Positions 1 through 8,138 of a DNA stretch of 64,000 nt are shown here, one piece after another. Source of the DNA: Microbacterium sp. 11MF (GTDB lineage: Bacteria; Actinomycetota; Actinomycetes; Actinomycetales; Microbacteriaceae); the NCBI RefSeq assembly GCF_000383475.1, contig NZ_KB911459.1, positions 262,467 to 326,466 of the forward strand, written 5' to 3'. The number at the start of each line of letters is the position of its first letter. Within the stretch, counting starts at the first letter, position 1. Both the position numbers and the translations under genes were made by a program. The notes beneath the pieces are model-generated. The model made no database searches. It was not told the origin of the DNA and was given only the letters and a program-made list of their open reading frames with translations.

Positions 1-463
1 CGAGGGCGTCGATGCCGCTCGCGTCGAGGGCGACCGGCTCGGCGTAGCCGTCGAACGCGACGGCGGAGGGGGCGACGGTCGTCCAGCCGCCGTCGGCGGG
101 GGCGACGCTGCCGCGAGCGTCGTCGAACGGACGGTGCGTCGAGGCCTTCCGCCCCGCGTGCGCGAGCTGCACGCCCGCGAGGGCACCGCGGGAGTGGATC
201 GCCGCGACGATGGGGGCCCAGGCATCTCGCTGCGCGTCGTTCCACAGCCCGGTGTCGGACGGGGTGATCCGTCCCTCGGGCACGACGGCCGTCGCCTCGG
301 CGATGACCACCCCGGCACCGCCATTCGCGAACTGCGCGAGGTGCACGTGGTGCCAGTCGTTCGGCACACCGTCGACGGCGGAGTACTGGCACATGGGCGA
401 GACCCAGAGGCGGTTGCGGGCGGTCGTACCGGACAGCTCGAGCGGGCGGAAGAGGAGGGTCAT
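1..463 (-). CDS. Old Yellow Enzyme family NADH:flavin oxidoreductase (5' part only)
   Basis: FMN-dependent ene-reductase of the YqjM-like class, which reduces activated C=C bonds with NAD(P)H. Only the first 154 codons lie in the window; the rest runs off the left edge. The ATG at 463 opens with MTLLFRPLEL. The YqjM-type signature SPMCQYS is at residues 22-28, with the flavin-tuning Cys at 25 and Tyr at 27. QLAHAGRKAS is at residues 99-108, where the family places active-site and flavin contacts. The gene is divergent from nnrD with 30 bases between the starts. Family assignment is firm; the physiological substrate cannot be told. Confidence 0.9.
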   Translation of the reverse strand, partial: MTLLFRPLELSGTTARNRLWVSPMCQYSAVDGVPNDWHHVHLAQFANGGAGVVIAEATAVVPEGRITPSDTGLWNDAQRDAWAPIVAAIHSRGALAGVQLAHAGRKASTHRPFDDARGSVAPADGGWTTVAPSAVAFDGYAEPVALDASGIDAL

Positions 464-480
464 GAGCGGACTCCGTCGCA

Positions 481-486
481 TAGGGT
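481..486 (+). promoter_or_regulatory. -10 box of nnrD (leaderless)
   Basis: TAGGGT ends 7 bases before the ATG at 494, so the transcript probably begins at or within a base or two of the start codon. No Shine-Dalgarno sequence could fit. One of a recurrent series in this window. Confidence 0.55.
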
Positions 487-493
487 GGGCGCC

Positions 494-1318
494 ATGACGG
501 CGCAGGGGTGGAACGGTGCGGACACGGCAGCGGTCCTCACCGAGCCAACGGCCGACGACGACAAGTATTCCCGCGGTGTGGTCGGGATGCGGACCGGATC
601 TGCCGCGTTCCCGGGAGCTGCGGTGCTCGGCGTCGAGGCCGCCTGGCGCACCGGCGTCGGCATGGTGCGCTACCTCGGACCCGAGCGAGCAGCCGATCAC
701 GTCCTCGGCCGTCGGCCCGAGACCGTGACGGCGGACGGCCGCGTGCAGGCGTGGGTCATCGGGTCCGGGACGGATGCCGCCCACCGCTCCGCGCGCGAAC
801 GTGCGGCGCTCCGGGGCATCCTCTCCGGCGAGGCACCGGTCGTCGTGGATGCGGGAGCCCTGGACCTGGCCGCCGGAGCACCGGCGCCCGTCGTGGCGAC
901 GCCGCACGGACGCGAGCACGCCCGGCTGCGGCAGATGCTGGGACTCGACCCGGAGATCGACGACCCTGCGGAGACGTCGGCCGCGCTCGGCGGTGTCGTC
1001 GTCCGGAAGGGGGCGACCACCGTCGTCGCCGCACCCGGAATCGAGCCGATCGAGATCACCGCGCCGACCTCGTGGCTGGCGACCGCCGGGACGGGCGACG
1101 TCCTCGCGGGAACCGTCGGCGCCGTGCTCGCGGGTGTCATCGGGCACGGGACGTCGCCGGCCGACCTCGGCGCACTGCAGCGCGCCGCGGCATCCGCCGT
1201 CTGGTTGCACGGGCACGCGGCCGCGCTCGCCGTCGCAGCGAACGGCGGCGGACCGATCGTCGCGCTCGACGTCGCCGAGCACCTGCCGCACGCCGTCGCG
1301 GCGGCTCTCGCGGGGTGA
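494..1318 (+). CDS. nnrD: ADP-dependent NAD(P)H-hydrate dehydratase
   Basis: Metabolite-repair enzyme that dehydrates S-NAD(P)HX back to NAD(P)H at the expense of ADP. It is a ribokinase-fold protein equivalent to the C-terminal domain of YjeF. 274 residues, close to the family's usual 270-300. Visible motifs are KYSRGVVGM near residue 24, a VVDAGAL stretch in the middle and the catalytic/anion-hole motif TAGTGDVLAG near residues 197-206. The epimerase half found in many bacterial fusions is absent, so it must be encoded elsewhere. The start is chosen at ATG 494 because a -10 box sits 7 bases upstream; the frame stays open further upstream without support. Confidence 0.88.
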   Translation: MTAQGWNGADTAAVLTEPTADDDKYSRGVVGMRTGSAAFPGAAVLGVEAAWRTGVGMVRYLGPERAADHVLGRRPETVTADGRVQAWVIGSGTDAAHRSARERAALRGILSGEAPVVVDAGALDLAAGAPAPVVATPHGREHARLRQMLGLDPEIDDPAETSAALGGVVVRKGATTVVAAPGIEPIEITAPTSWLATAGTGDVLAGTVGAVLAGVIGHGTSPADLGALQRAAASAVWLHGHAAALAVAANGGGPIVALDVAEHLPHAVAAALAG

Positions 1319-1334
1319 CGCCGGCGCGTCGCCC

Positions 1335-1340
1335 TAGGCT
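1335..1340 (+). promoter_or_regulatory. -10 box of the GT87-like gene (leaderless)
   Basis: TAGGCT ends 7 bases before the GTG at 1348. This supports that GTG as the start rather than any upstream in-frame codon. Confidence 0.5.
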
Positions 1341-1347
1341 GGAGGGC

Positions 1348-2544
1348 GTGACGAACCGCGTGCTGCTCTGGGCCGCGTTCGCCCTCGTCCACCTCTTCGT
1401 CGGCGCTCTCGGCTTCCTGCTGCCGAACGAGCCCATGGGCGATGTCTACCGGGTCTACGAACCCTGGTCGCGCGCCGTCTTCTCGGGCGGCGGGATCGTC
1501 GGTGTCACGCAGGACTGGGTCTATCCGCACCTCGCGCTCCTGCCCATGCTCCTCGCACACCTGCCCGGAGCGCTCGTCGGGAGCTACACCGTCGGGTGGG
1601 CGATCCTCGTGACAGCCGTCGACGGGGTCGCCTTCGCCGTGCTGATCGGCGCCGGACGCTCGCGCGGTCGTCTCACGGCCGCGGTCTTCTGGCTCGCCGC
1701 GATCGTCGCCCTCGGGCCCGTCGGGATGTACCGGATCGACGGCGTGTCGGTTCCGCTCGCGATCCTCGGATGCCTGTGGCTGCTGCGCCGGCCGGGTATC
1801 GCCGGAGCGCTGCTCGCCGCAGCGACCTGGATCAAGATCTGGCCGGCGGCACTCATCGGGGCGGCCGTCGTCGCCGTGCGTCGACGGAGCGTCATCATCG
1901 GGGCCGGCGCCCTCGTCAGTGCGCTCATCCTGGGGATCGTCGTCGCCGCGGGCGGTGCCGACCACGCGCTCGGCTTCGTCAGCGGGCAGACCGGGCGAGG
2001 GCTCCAGGTCGAGGCGCCGGTGAGCGCCGTGTACCTGTGGGGCGCGCTGCTCGGAGCCGACAGGTGGACGGTCTACTACGACCAGGGGATCCTCACCTTC
2101 CAGGTCACCGGGCCGCTGCTGAGCGTCGTGTCGGCGCTCATGACCCCGGCTCTCGTGCTGGCCGCCGCCGCGGTCGTCGCCATCGGCGTCGTCAAGATCC
2201 GGAGGAAGGTGCCGTTCGTGCGGCTCTTCCCCACCCTGGGGCTCGCGCTCACGACCGTCCTCATCGTCGTCAACAAGGTCGGCTCGCCGCAGTTCCAGAC
2301 GTGGCTGTTCGCGATCGTCGTCTTCGGGCTCGTGGTGGACCGTCGCCGGTGGGTGGCACCCGGCATCCTCGTCCTCGTGTCCGCCGCGCTGACGCAGCTC
2401 GTCTATCCCGTGCTCTACAACGGCATCGTCTCGCCCGAGATCGTCGCCGTGAGTGTGCTGACCCTCCGGAACCTCGCACTGGCCGTGCTGATGGTGTGGA
2501 TGGTCGTGCGCCTGTGCCGTCTCCCCGCCCGCTCCATCCCCTGA
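1348..2544 (+). CDS. Glycosyltransferase 87-like (DUF2029) multi-pass membrane protein
   Basis: 398-residue, very hydrophobic protein with roughly ten membrane segments, of the GT-C type found in actinobacterial polyprenyl-phosphate-dependent mannosyltransferases. An acidic pair in the first loop (GDVYRVYEPW near residue 33) fits the catalytic position of GT-C enzymes, and WIKIWP near residue 155 and VGSPQFQTW near residue 310 are typical of the DUF2029/GT87 group. GTG 1348 is supported by a -10 box 7 bases upstream. It probably acts in envelope glycolipid or glycan assembly at the cytoplasmic membrane; the donor and acceptor are unknown. Confidence 0.7.
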   Translation: MTNRVLLWAAFALVHLFVGALGFLLPNEPMGDVYRVYEPWSRAVFSGGGIVGVTQDWVYPHLALLPMLLAHLPGALVGSYTVGWAILVTAVDGVAFAVLIGAGRSRGRLTAAVFWLAAIVALGPVGMYRIDGVSVPLAILGCLWLLRRPGIAGALLAAATWIKIWPAALIGAAVVAVRRRSVIIGAGALVSALILGIVVAAGGADHALGFVSGQTGRGLQVEAPVSAVYLWGALLGADRWTVYYDQGILTFQVTGPLLSVVSALMTPALVLAAAAVVAIGVVKIRRKVPFVRLFPTLGLALTTVLIVVNKVGSPQFQTWLFAIVVFGLVVDRRRWVAPGILVLVSAALTQLVYPVLYNGIVSPEIVAVSVLTLRNLALAVLMVWMVVRLCRLPARSIP

Positions 2545-2557
2545 TCCGGAGGTCCCC

Positions 2558-2899
2558 ATGATCGTCGCCTTCTCCGTCGCCCCGTCCGGGAACGGCAACC
2601 CGGACGGTTCCGTCCACGACGCGGTCGCGGCCGCCGTCGCCGTCGTCCGCGCCTCGGGCCTGCCGCACCGGACCACGAGCATGTTCACCGAGATCGAAGG
2701 GGAGTGGGACGAGGTGATGGCCGTCGTCAAGGGCGCCGTCGACGCCGTGCAGCCGTTCGGCTCCCGCGTCTCGCTCGTCCTGAAGGCGGACATCCGCCCC
2801 GGCTACACGGGGGAGATCGACGGCAAGATCGAGCGTCTCGAGTCCGCGCTCGAATCGATTCGTCCTCAGGAGGGGAGCGGGACTACGATCCCGGAGTGA
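2558..2899 (+). CDS. Thiamine-binding (MTH1187/YkoF-type) protein
   Basis: 113-residue protein of the thiamine-binding DUF77 family, a ferredoxin-like fold that binds thiamine-type ligands. It opens MIVAFSVAPSGNG, followed by a VHDAVAAAVAVVRASG helix and the conserved HRTTSMFTEIEGEWDEVM region; all are typical of the family. A strong Shine-Dalgarno GGAGGT sits 5 bases before the ATG. Its stop overlaps the GTG start of the MFS gene by 4 bases, so the two are translationally coupled. Pairing with an exporter or importer is common for this family, but whether that MFS protein moves thiamine precursors is only a guess. Confidence 0.75.
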   Translation: MIVAFSVAPSGNGNPDGSVHDAVAAAVAVVRASGLPHRTTSMFTEIEGEWDEVMAVVKGAVDAVQPFGSRVSLVLKADIRPGYTGEIDGKIERLESALESIRPQEGSGTTIPE

Positions 2900-4113
2900 C
2901 GTCCGCTCCCACCCGCCCCCGCCGCGCGCTGCTGGCGCTCGCCATCGGCAGCTTCGCCATCGGGATGACGGAGTTCGTCGTCATGGGGCTCCTCCCCGAG
3001 ATCGCACGCGAACTGCTGCCCACGGCGTGGGCCGCATCGCAGGAGGATGCCATCGCCCAGGCGGGCTGGCTCATCACGCTCTACGCGCTCGGCGTCGTGA
3101 TCGGAGCCCCGACGATCGCGGCCTCCGTCGCGAAATACCCGCGACACCGGGTCATGATCCTCCTCGCCGGTGCGCTGACGCTCTGCAACGCGCTGACGCT
3201 GATCCTGCCGACGTTCGAGCTTGTCGCGGCGTCCCGTCTGCTGGCCGGTCTTCCGCACGGCGCCTACTTCGGGATCGGCGCCCTCGTCGCCGCCGACGTC
3301 ATGGGGCCGGGCAACCGTGCCAAGGGCATCGCCTTCGTCCTCACGGGACTGACGGTCGCCAACGTCGTCGGTGTACCGCTCGGCACGTTCCTCGGCCAGA
3401 ACCTCGGCTGGCGCTGGGCGTTCGTCATGGTCGTCGTCATCTTCGCCGCAGCGACGGTCGCGATCGCCCTCACCGTGCCGCACCGAGCCGGTGAGCCGTC
3501 GCGGACGCTGCGCGCGGAGCTGAAGGTGTTCCGCATCCCGCAGGTCTGGTTCGCGCTCGGGATCGGCGCGATCGGCTTCGGCGGCTTCTTCGCCGTCTAC
3601 ACGTACGTCTCGCCGCTCGTGACCGAGGCGGCGGGGGCTCCCGTCTGGCTCGTCCCGATCGTGCTCGTCGTGCTGGGACTCGGGATGACCGCCGGGAACC
3701 TCGTCGGCGGTCATCTCGCCGACGCCAACCTCGTCCGATCGATGCTCGGGCTCCTCGGCCTCCTCGTGGTCACGCAGCTCCTGCTGGCACTGACGTCGGG
3801 CTGGATCGTGACCGTGATCGTCTTCGTCTTCGCGGTGGCGTTCGCCTCGTCGGCGGTGAGTCCCACCGTGCAGACACGGCTCATGGACGTCGCCGGCGAC
3901 AACCAGTCGATCGCCGCCGCGCTCAACCACTCGGCGTTCAACACGGGCAACGCGGTCGGCGCCGCCCTCGGCGGTGCGGTCATCGCCGCAGGGCTCGGCT
4001 ACACCGCCCCCGTCTGGGTCGGCCTGCTGCTCGCCCTGGGCGGACTCGTGATCGGGATCGTCAGTGTCACGGTCGAGCGCCGCACCGCGGCGCGAACGCC
4101 GGCCGTTCGCTGA
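2896..4113 (+). CDS. MFS transporter, DHA1 (AraJ/Cmx-like) family
   Basis: 405-residue transporter with about 12 membrane helices. The first helix carries SFAIGMTEFVVMGLLPEIA, the hallmark of the AraJ/chloramphenicol-exporter branch of drug:H+ antiporters. Motif A-like residues follow helix 2 and PLGTFLGQNLGWRWAF matches the family's motif C region. The GTG start at 2896 lies in a GTGA overlap with the preceding gene, which suggests one transcript. Substrate unknown; drug or sugar efflux is usual for the family. Confidence 0.8.
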   Translation: MTSAPTRPRRALLALAIGSFAIGMTEFVVMGLLPEIARELLPTAWAASQEDAIAQAGWLITLYALGVVIGAPTIAASVAKYPRHRVMILLAGALTLCNALTLILPTFELVAASRLLAGLPHGAYFGIGALVAADVMGPGNRAKGIAFVLTGLTVANVVGVPLGTFLGQNLGWRWAFVMVVVIFAAATVAIALTVPHRAGEPSRTLRAELKVFRIPQVWFALGIGAIGFGGFFAVYTYVSPLVTEAAGAPVWLVPIVLVVLGLGMTAGNLVGGHLADANLVRSMLGLLGLLVVTQLLLALTSGWIVTVIVFVFAVAFASSAVSPTVQTRLMDVAGDNQSIAAALNHSAFNTGNAVGAALGGAVIAAGLGYTAPVWVGLLLALGGLVIGIVSVTVERRTAARTPAVR

Positions 4114-4164
4114 CACGCTCCGGGGGAGGGCGCAACCCCGTCCGTCGCGCGCACCGCGAGTCGA

Positions 4165-4170
4165 TAGCGT
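4165..4170 (+). promoter_or_regulatory. -10 box of the SRPBCC gene (leaderless)
   Basis: TAGCGT ends 6 bases before the ATG at 4177. The identical spacer and box (TAGCGT plus CGAGAC) recurs before the small membrane protein at 31330. Confidence 0.5.
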
Positions 4171-4176
4171 CGAGAC

Positions 4177-4659
4177 ATGTCCCGCAACTCGCGTGTGTTC
4201 GCCTGCACCCCTGACGACGTCTTCGCCGTCCTCGCCGACGGGTGGCTCTTCCCCTCGTGGGTCGTCGGCGCGTCGCGGATGCGCGAGGTCGCCGAGACCT
4301 GGCCTCGGGTGGGTTCGCACCTGCACCACTCGTTCGGTGTGTGGCCGGTCCTCATCGACGACGAGACCGAGGTGTTGGCCTACGACCCGCCGCGTCACCT
4401 CCTCCTGCGTGCCAAGGGCTGGCCGGTGGGTGAGGCGCAGGTCGACATCCAGGTGAGGCCGCACCCGGACGGTGCTGTCGTGCGAATCCAGGAGGAGGCC
4501 GTCGCCGGACCCGGAAGCCTCATCCCGACGGCGCTCCTCGACGTCGCTCTGCAGCTGCGGAACGCCGAGACCCTGCACCGCCTCGCCTACCTCGCCGAGG
4601 GGCGTGCCGCGCGACCGACCGATGAGACCACCGCCGAGGACGAGGGCGTCGGCGAGTGA
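4177..4659 (+). CDS. SRPBCC (START-like) family protein
   Basis: 160-residue single-domain protein with the START/polyketide-cyclase fold signature: an N-terminal strand, then DDVFAVLADGWLFPSWVVGA, a short helix-turn, and a C-terminal amphipathic helix around residue 110-135. It ends with a charged tail rich in Thr and Glu. It overlaps the downstream flavoprotein by 4 bases (GTGA), so the pair is probably co-expressed. Such proteins bind hydrophobic ligands in a central cavity; in this setting a role with the desaturase-like partner is plausible but not shown. Confidence 0.7.
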   Translation: MSRNSRVFACTPDDVFAVLADGWLFPSWVVGASRMREVAETWPRVGSHLHHSFGVWPVLIDDETEVLAYDPPRHLLLRAKGWPVGEAQVDIQVRPHPDGAVVRIQEEAVAGPGSLIPTALLDVALQLRNAETLHRLAYLAEGRAARPTDETTAEDEGVGE

Positions 4660-6107
4660 GCGACCTCGACGCGATCATCGTCGGGGCGGGCCCGAATGGG
4701 CTCGCCGCCGCAGTCACGCTGGCCCGTGCCGGCCTCGCCGTGCGTGTGTACGAGAAGGGCGGCACCATCGGCGGCGGCGCGCGGACGATGGAGATGACGC
4801 TCCCCGGGTACCGGCACGACGTCTGCTCGGCGGTGCACCCGCTCGCGTTCGAGAGTCGGTTCTTCCGCGAGTTCGGGCTGCGGCGGCGGGTGGACTTCGC
4901 CGTCCCGGATGCCTCGTTCGCGCAGCCCCTCGACGGCGGACGCGCGGCGATCGCCTACCGCGACCTCGACCGCACAGCCGCCACGCTGGGCCGCGACGGC
5001 GACGCGTACGCCCGCCTGATGCGTCCGCTCGTGGACCATGCGTCCGGTGTCGCGGACTTCACGGGGCACGCGCTCATCCGCGTGCCCGCCGACCCCGTCG
5101 CGGCCGTGTGGTTCGGCCTGCGGACCCTGGAGCAGGGGAGCGGAGCGTGGAACGCCCGGTTCCGGGAGGATGCCGCACCCGCCCTGCTCACGGGCGTCGC
5201 CGCGCACACGATCCTCGCCCTGCCGAGTCTCGCCGCCGCCGGCGCGGGTCTCGCGCTCTCGACCTACGGTCACGCGCGAGGCTGGCCGATCCCGATCGGC
5301 GGCAGCCAGAGCATCGTCGACGCGATGGCCGACGACCTGCGCGCGCACGGCGGTGAAATCGTCACCGACCACGAGGTCGGGTCGCTCCGGGAGCTCCCCG
5401 CCGCCCGGGCGGTGCTCCTCGACGTCGTCCCGCGCGACTTCCTGCGGATCGCGGGCGACGACGTGCCCAGCGGGTACCGGGGCGCTCTGGAGCGGTTCCG
5501 CTACGGCGGGGCGGTCGCGAAGGTCGACTTCGCCCTGTCGGGACCGGTCCCGTGGGCGAATGAGGAGGTCCGCTCGGCGGGCACCGTGCACGTCGGCGGC
5601 ACGCGCGCCGAGATGGCGGCATCCGAGAACCTCATCTCGCGCGGCGGACTGCCGGACGCGCCCTACGTCCTGGTGGCGCAGCCGTCGGGGTTCGACCCGT
5701 CCCGTGCGCCGGCGGGCGGTCACGTGCTCTGGACGTACACGCACGTGCCGTCCGGCAGCACCGCCGACCGCGCCGAGGTCGTCATCCGGCAGATCGAGCG
5801 GTTCGCCCCGGGCTTCCGCGACCTGATCGTCGGGGTGAACTCCCGGAACGCCGTCGAGGTCGAGGCCGAGAATCCGAACTACCCCGGCGGCGACATCGCG
5901 GCGGGAGCGCCCGCGCTGTGGCAGCTGCTGAAGCGGCCGGTCGTGTCGCCGGATCCATGGCGCACCCCTCTCGACGGGGTCTACCTGTGCTCGGCGTCGA
6001 CGAGTCCCGGTCCCGGCGTGCACGGCCTCGCCGGCTGGCACGCGGCGCGGTCGGCGCTCCGCCACACGTTCGGCACGCGGATCTCGCCCGACCTGTCGCC
6101 GAGGTAG
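4656..6107 (+). CDS. FAD-dependent phytoene-desaturase-like oxidoreductase
   Basis: 483-residue flavoprotein. The Rossmann dinucleotide-binding motif VGAGPNGLAAAVTLARAGL lies near residues 10-28, followed by YEKGGTIGGGARTMEM, the extended FAD motif of the CrtI/amine-oxidase family. The C-terminal FAD-closing motif SPGPGVHGLAGWHAA lies near residue 455. The start is a GTG overlapping the stop of the SRPBCC gene. No other carotenoid genes are adjacent, so the substrate may be another lipid; this CrtI-like NAD(P)/FAD branch is widespread and mostly uncharacterised. Confidence 0.8.
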   Translation: MSDLDAIIVGAGPNGLAAAVTLARAGLAVRVYEKGGTIGGGARTMEMTLPGYRHDVCSAVHPLAFESRFFREFGLRRRVDFAVPDASFAQPLDGGRAAIAYRDLDRTAATLGRDGDAYARLMRPLVDHASGVADFTGHALIRVPADPVAAVWFGLRTLEQGSGAWNARFREDAAPALLTGVAAHTILALPSLAAAGAGLALSTYGHARGWPIPIGGSQSIVDAMADDLRAHGGEIVTDHEVGSLRELPAARAVLLDVVPRDFLRIAGDDVPSGYRGALERFRYGGAVAKVDFALSGPVPWANEEVRSAGTVHVGGTRAEMAASENLISRGGLPDAPYVLVAQPSGFDPSRAPAGGHVLWTYTHVPSGSTADRAEVVIRQIERFAPGFRDLIVGVNSRNAVEVEAENPNYPGGDIAAGAPALWQLLKRPVVSPDPWRTPLDGVYLCSASTSPGPGVHGLAGWHAARSALRHTFGTRISPDLSPR

Positions 6108-6113
6108 CGGGCG

Positions 6114-7316
6114 TCAGCTCTCGAGCAGGCGTCGCAGGTGGCGGCCGACGGGTTCGGTCTCGATGAGGAACCCGTCGTGACCGAAATCGCTCGCGAGGAC
6201 GACCGTGTCGTCGTCGATGGTGGTCCGGATGCCGCGGCTGATCCGGTGCTGCCCTTCGACCGGGAACAGCCGGTCGCTGTCGACCCCGAGGACGAGGGTG
6301 CGCGCCGTCACGCGGGCGAGGGCGTCCTCGACGCCACCGCGGTCACGGCCGACGTCGTGCGAGTTCATCGCCTCGACGAGGGTGAGGTAGGAGTTGGCGT
6401 CGAACCGCCGCGTGAAGCGGTTGCCGTGGAAGTCGAGGTAGCTCTCGACGGCGTACCGTCCACCCTCGCCGAAGGGGCTCTTGTCGGACTGCCATGACCG
6501 CTGGAACCGCTGGTTGAGTTCGGTGGGCGTGCGGTAGTTCAACAGCGCCATGCGCCGCGCGAGCGACAGGCCACGGTGGGGTCCGTCGCCGTCGGGGGCG
6601 TCGTAGTAGGAGCCGCCGGCGAAGCGCGGGTCCATCTGGATCGCCGCGAGCTGCACGGAGTTCAGCGCGACCTGATCAGCGGTCGTCGTCGGCGGCGAGC
6701 ACAGCACGCCCAGGCGCTCGACCCGCTCCGGGTGCGTCACGGCCCACTCGAGGGCGTGCATGCCGCCCATCGAGCCGCCAATCACTCCCGCCCAGACGTC
6801 GACGCCGAGAGCGTCCGCGAGCATGACCTGCGCGGCGACCTGGTCGCGGATCGTGAGGAACGGGAACCGGGACGCCCACTCGTAGCCGTCCGGGGCGATG
6901 CTCGCGGGGCCGGTCGAGCCCTGGCATCCGCCCAGCATGTTCGGGGCGACGACGAACCAGCGGTCGGTGTCGATCGGGGCGCCGGGGCCCACGATGTCGC
7001 CCCACCAGCCGTCCGTCGCGTGACCGGGGACGGCGTCGCCGCGGACGTGGCTGTCGCCGGTCAGGGCGTGCAGGATCAGCACCGCGTTGTCACGGGCGGG
7101 CGAGAGCTCGCCCCATGTCTCGTAGGCGAGGCGGATGCCGGGCAGGCTCGCTCCGCTCTCGGTGGCGAACGCGCCGAACTGCGCGAACCTCCGCTCGCCC
7201 ACCGGGTCGCCGTCGCGCCAAGCGCCGGTCGCCGGCGGGCGTCCGAGCAGCAGTCGGGCGTCGGCCTCGGTCACCGGAGCCGAGGGCACCGTGTCCTCCG
7301 AGGTCTGCCAGTCCAT
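6114..7316 (-). CDS. metX: Homoserine O-acetyltransferase
   Basis: Acetylates homoserine with acetyl-CoA, the first committed step to methionine. It is an alpha/beta-hydrolase-fold enzyme of 400 residues, in the family range. The nucleophile Ser182 lies in GGSMGGMHALEW, and the catalytic Asp and His are in VDSDRLFPVEGQ and FGHDGF (His380). HALTGDSH and NMLGGCQGSTGP are diagnostic of MetX. The product feeds the O-acetylhomoserine sulfhydrylase metY in the same neighbourhood (not adjacent; an unknown gene lies between). No SAM riboswitch was recognised upstream. A GACAAT hexamer 6 bases before the ATG could be a leaderless -10 box. Confidence 0.95.
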   Translation of the reverse strand: MDWQTSEDTVPSAPVTEADARLLLGRPPATGAWRDGDPVGERRFAQFGAFATESGASLPGIRLAYETWGELSPARDNAVLILHALTGDSHVRGDAVPGHATDGWWGDIVGPGAPIDTDRWFVVAPNMLGGCQGSTGPASIAPDGYEWASRFPFLTIRDQVAAQVMLADALGVDVWAGVIGGSMGGMHALEWAVTHPERVERLGVLCSPPTTTADQVALNSVQLAAIQMDPRFAGGSYYDAPDGDGPHRGLSLARRMALLNYRTPTELNQRFQRSWQSDKSPFGEGGRYAVESYLDFHGNRFTRRFDANSYLTLVEAMNSHDVGRDRGGVEDALARVTARTLVLGVDSDRLFPVEGQHRISRGIRTTIDDDTVVLASDFGHDGFLIETEPVGRHLRRLLES

Positions 7317-7577
7317 ACGTCCATTGTCCCGGGCGAGGGTGAGGGCCAGCGCAGTGTTACGGAGGTGTTGGGCCCCGGGCGTGGGACGCGGTGCGTGCGC
7401 GCTCGGCACCGTCGAAAGTTTCCACCGAAAGGTGGGCGCGGGGTCTTTCGAACCCTCGCTAGCGTCGGGGGAACCGCCATTCGGCGACCGGATCGCTCCC
7501 CTCGAAAGAGACCTCGATGACACGTTCCTGGCGCAACTCCACCGCAAGCGGCGGGCGCTCCTTCGTCGCGCGGACCG
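7317..7577. other. Intergenic stretch upstream of metX
   Basis: The largest gene-free interval in the window. It holds a small GAAA-loop hairpin (CCACC/GGTGG, 7422-7435) and a TAGCGT -10-like hexamer at 7460-7465 reading to the right, toward an ATG at 7517 whose 55-codon frame is arginine-rich and overlaps the next gene antisense. I see no convincing gene. A short regulatory RNA starting near 7472 is possible but unsupported beyond the -10 match. Confidence 0.3.
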
Positions 7578-8051
7578 CTAGGCGACGCGCGCGCGGCGTA
7601 CCGAAGAGACGATCGAGGCCAGCACGACGTCCGGCTGACGCAGCAACGAGCGGGACGCGGCATCCTCGACGAGACGCTCCATGAGTAGCTGGGTCCGCGA
7701 AACGATGGGGTGCCAGTAGCCGCCGGGATGGTGTCGGTCCAGCTCCAGGCGCACGGACGCGTCTCTTGTCGTGAGCACCGCCGTGCCGGGTTTCAGGTCG
7801 AGCTCCGGATCGGTCTGCGTGATCATGACCAGGAGCGAACTCCACGCGCCCGCGAACGCTCCGGGGAAGGGAAAGCGGGTGGTCTGCAGGTCCAGGGTGG
7901 CGCCGCGGAGCTCGGCCCAGCCGATGTCCCGCGTCACGGTGACGCCGTCTCGGTGGCTGACGGTGTGTGCGCCGAGCACCAGGTGACGCCGACCGGGGTC
8001 GCCGATCGCGAGCCCGTCGGGCACAGCGTGAAGAGGTCCGTAGCGTTTCAT
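7578..8051 (-). CDS. Hypothetical protein, 157 aa
   Basis: I do not recognise this protein. From ATG 8051 it begins MKRYGPLHAVPDG, has no membrane segment or signal peptide, and is mostly predicted beta strands with an amphipathic helix near the C-terminus (SRTQLLMERLVEDAASRSLL). A TACGCT hexamer 12 bases upstream could be its -10 box, giving a leader of about 5 bases. It lies between metX and metY on the same strand, but separated by 260 and 87 bases, so operon membership is doubtful. Codon use matches its neighbours, supporting a real gene. Confidence 0.65.
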   Translation of the reverse strand: MKRYGPLHAVPDGLAIGDPGRRHLVLGAHTVSHRDGVTVTRDIGWAELRGATLDLQTTRFPFPGAFAGAWSSLLVMITQTDPELDLKPGTAVLTTRDASVRLELDRHHPGGYWHPIVSRTQLLMERLVEDAASRSLLRQPDVVLASIVSSVRRARVA

Positions 8052-8083
8052 GGTCGTGTCTCGAGCGTATCGGCCCGGACGCA

Positions 8084-8119
8084 CGACACCCCGCCGGGCC
8101 GGGGCCGGGCGGGGTGTCG
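8084..8119 (-). terminator. Hairpin downstream of metY
   Basis: Perfect 12-bp inverted repeat CGACACCCCGCC/GGCGGGGTGTCG around a 12-base GC loop, 19 bases past the metY stop. There is no U-tract on the metY strand, so it is a candidate non-canonical (or Rho-assisted) terminator, which is common in this group. Confidence 0.55.
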
Positions 8120-8138
8120 GTCTCCTGAGGAGGGGAGG

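Noticed and set aside
697..2793. Antisense open frame opposite nnrD and the GT87-like gene
   Set aside because: High His/Asp/Gly shadow composition; the sense strand has two well-supported genes.
7317..7577. Search for a SAM riboswitch or S-box upstream of metX and metY
   Set aside because: No conserved riboswitch core was seen in either leader; only a small GAAA hairpin.
7517..7684. 55-codon plus-strand frame starting MTRSWRNSTASGGRS
   Set aside because: A TAGCGT hexamer lies upstream, but the frame is extremely Arg-rich, has only a weak ribosome site and overlaps the hypothetical gene at 7578 antisense by over 100 bases.
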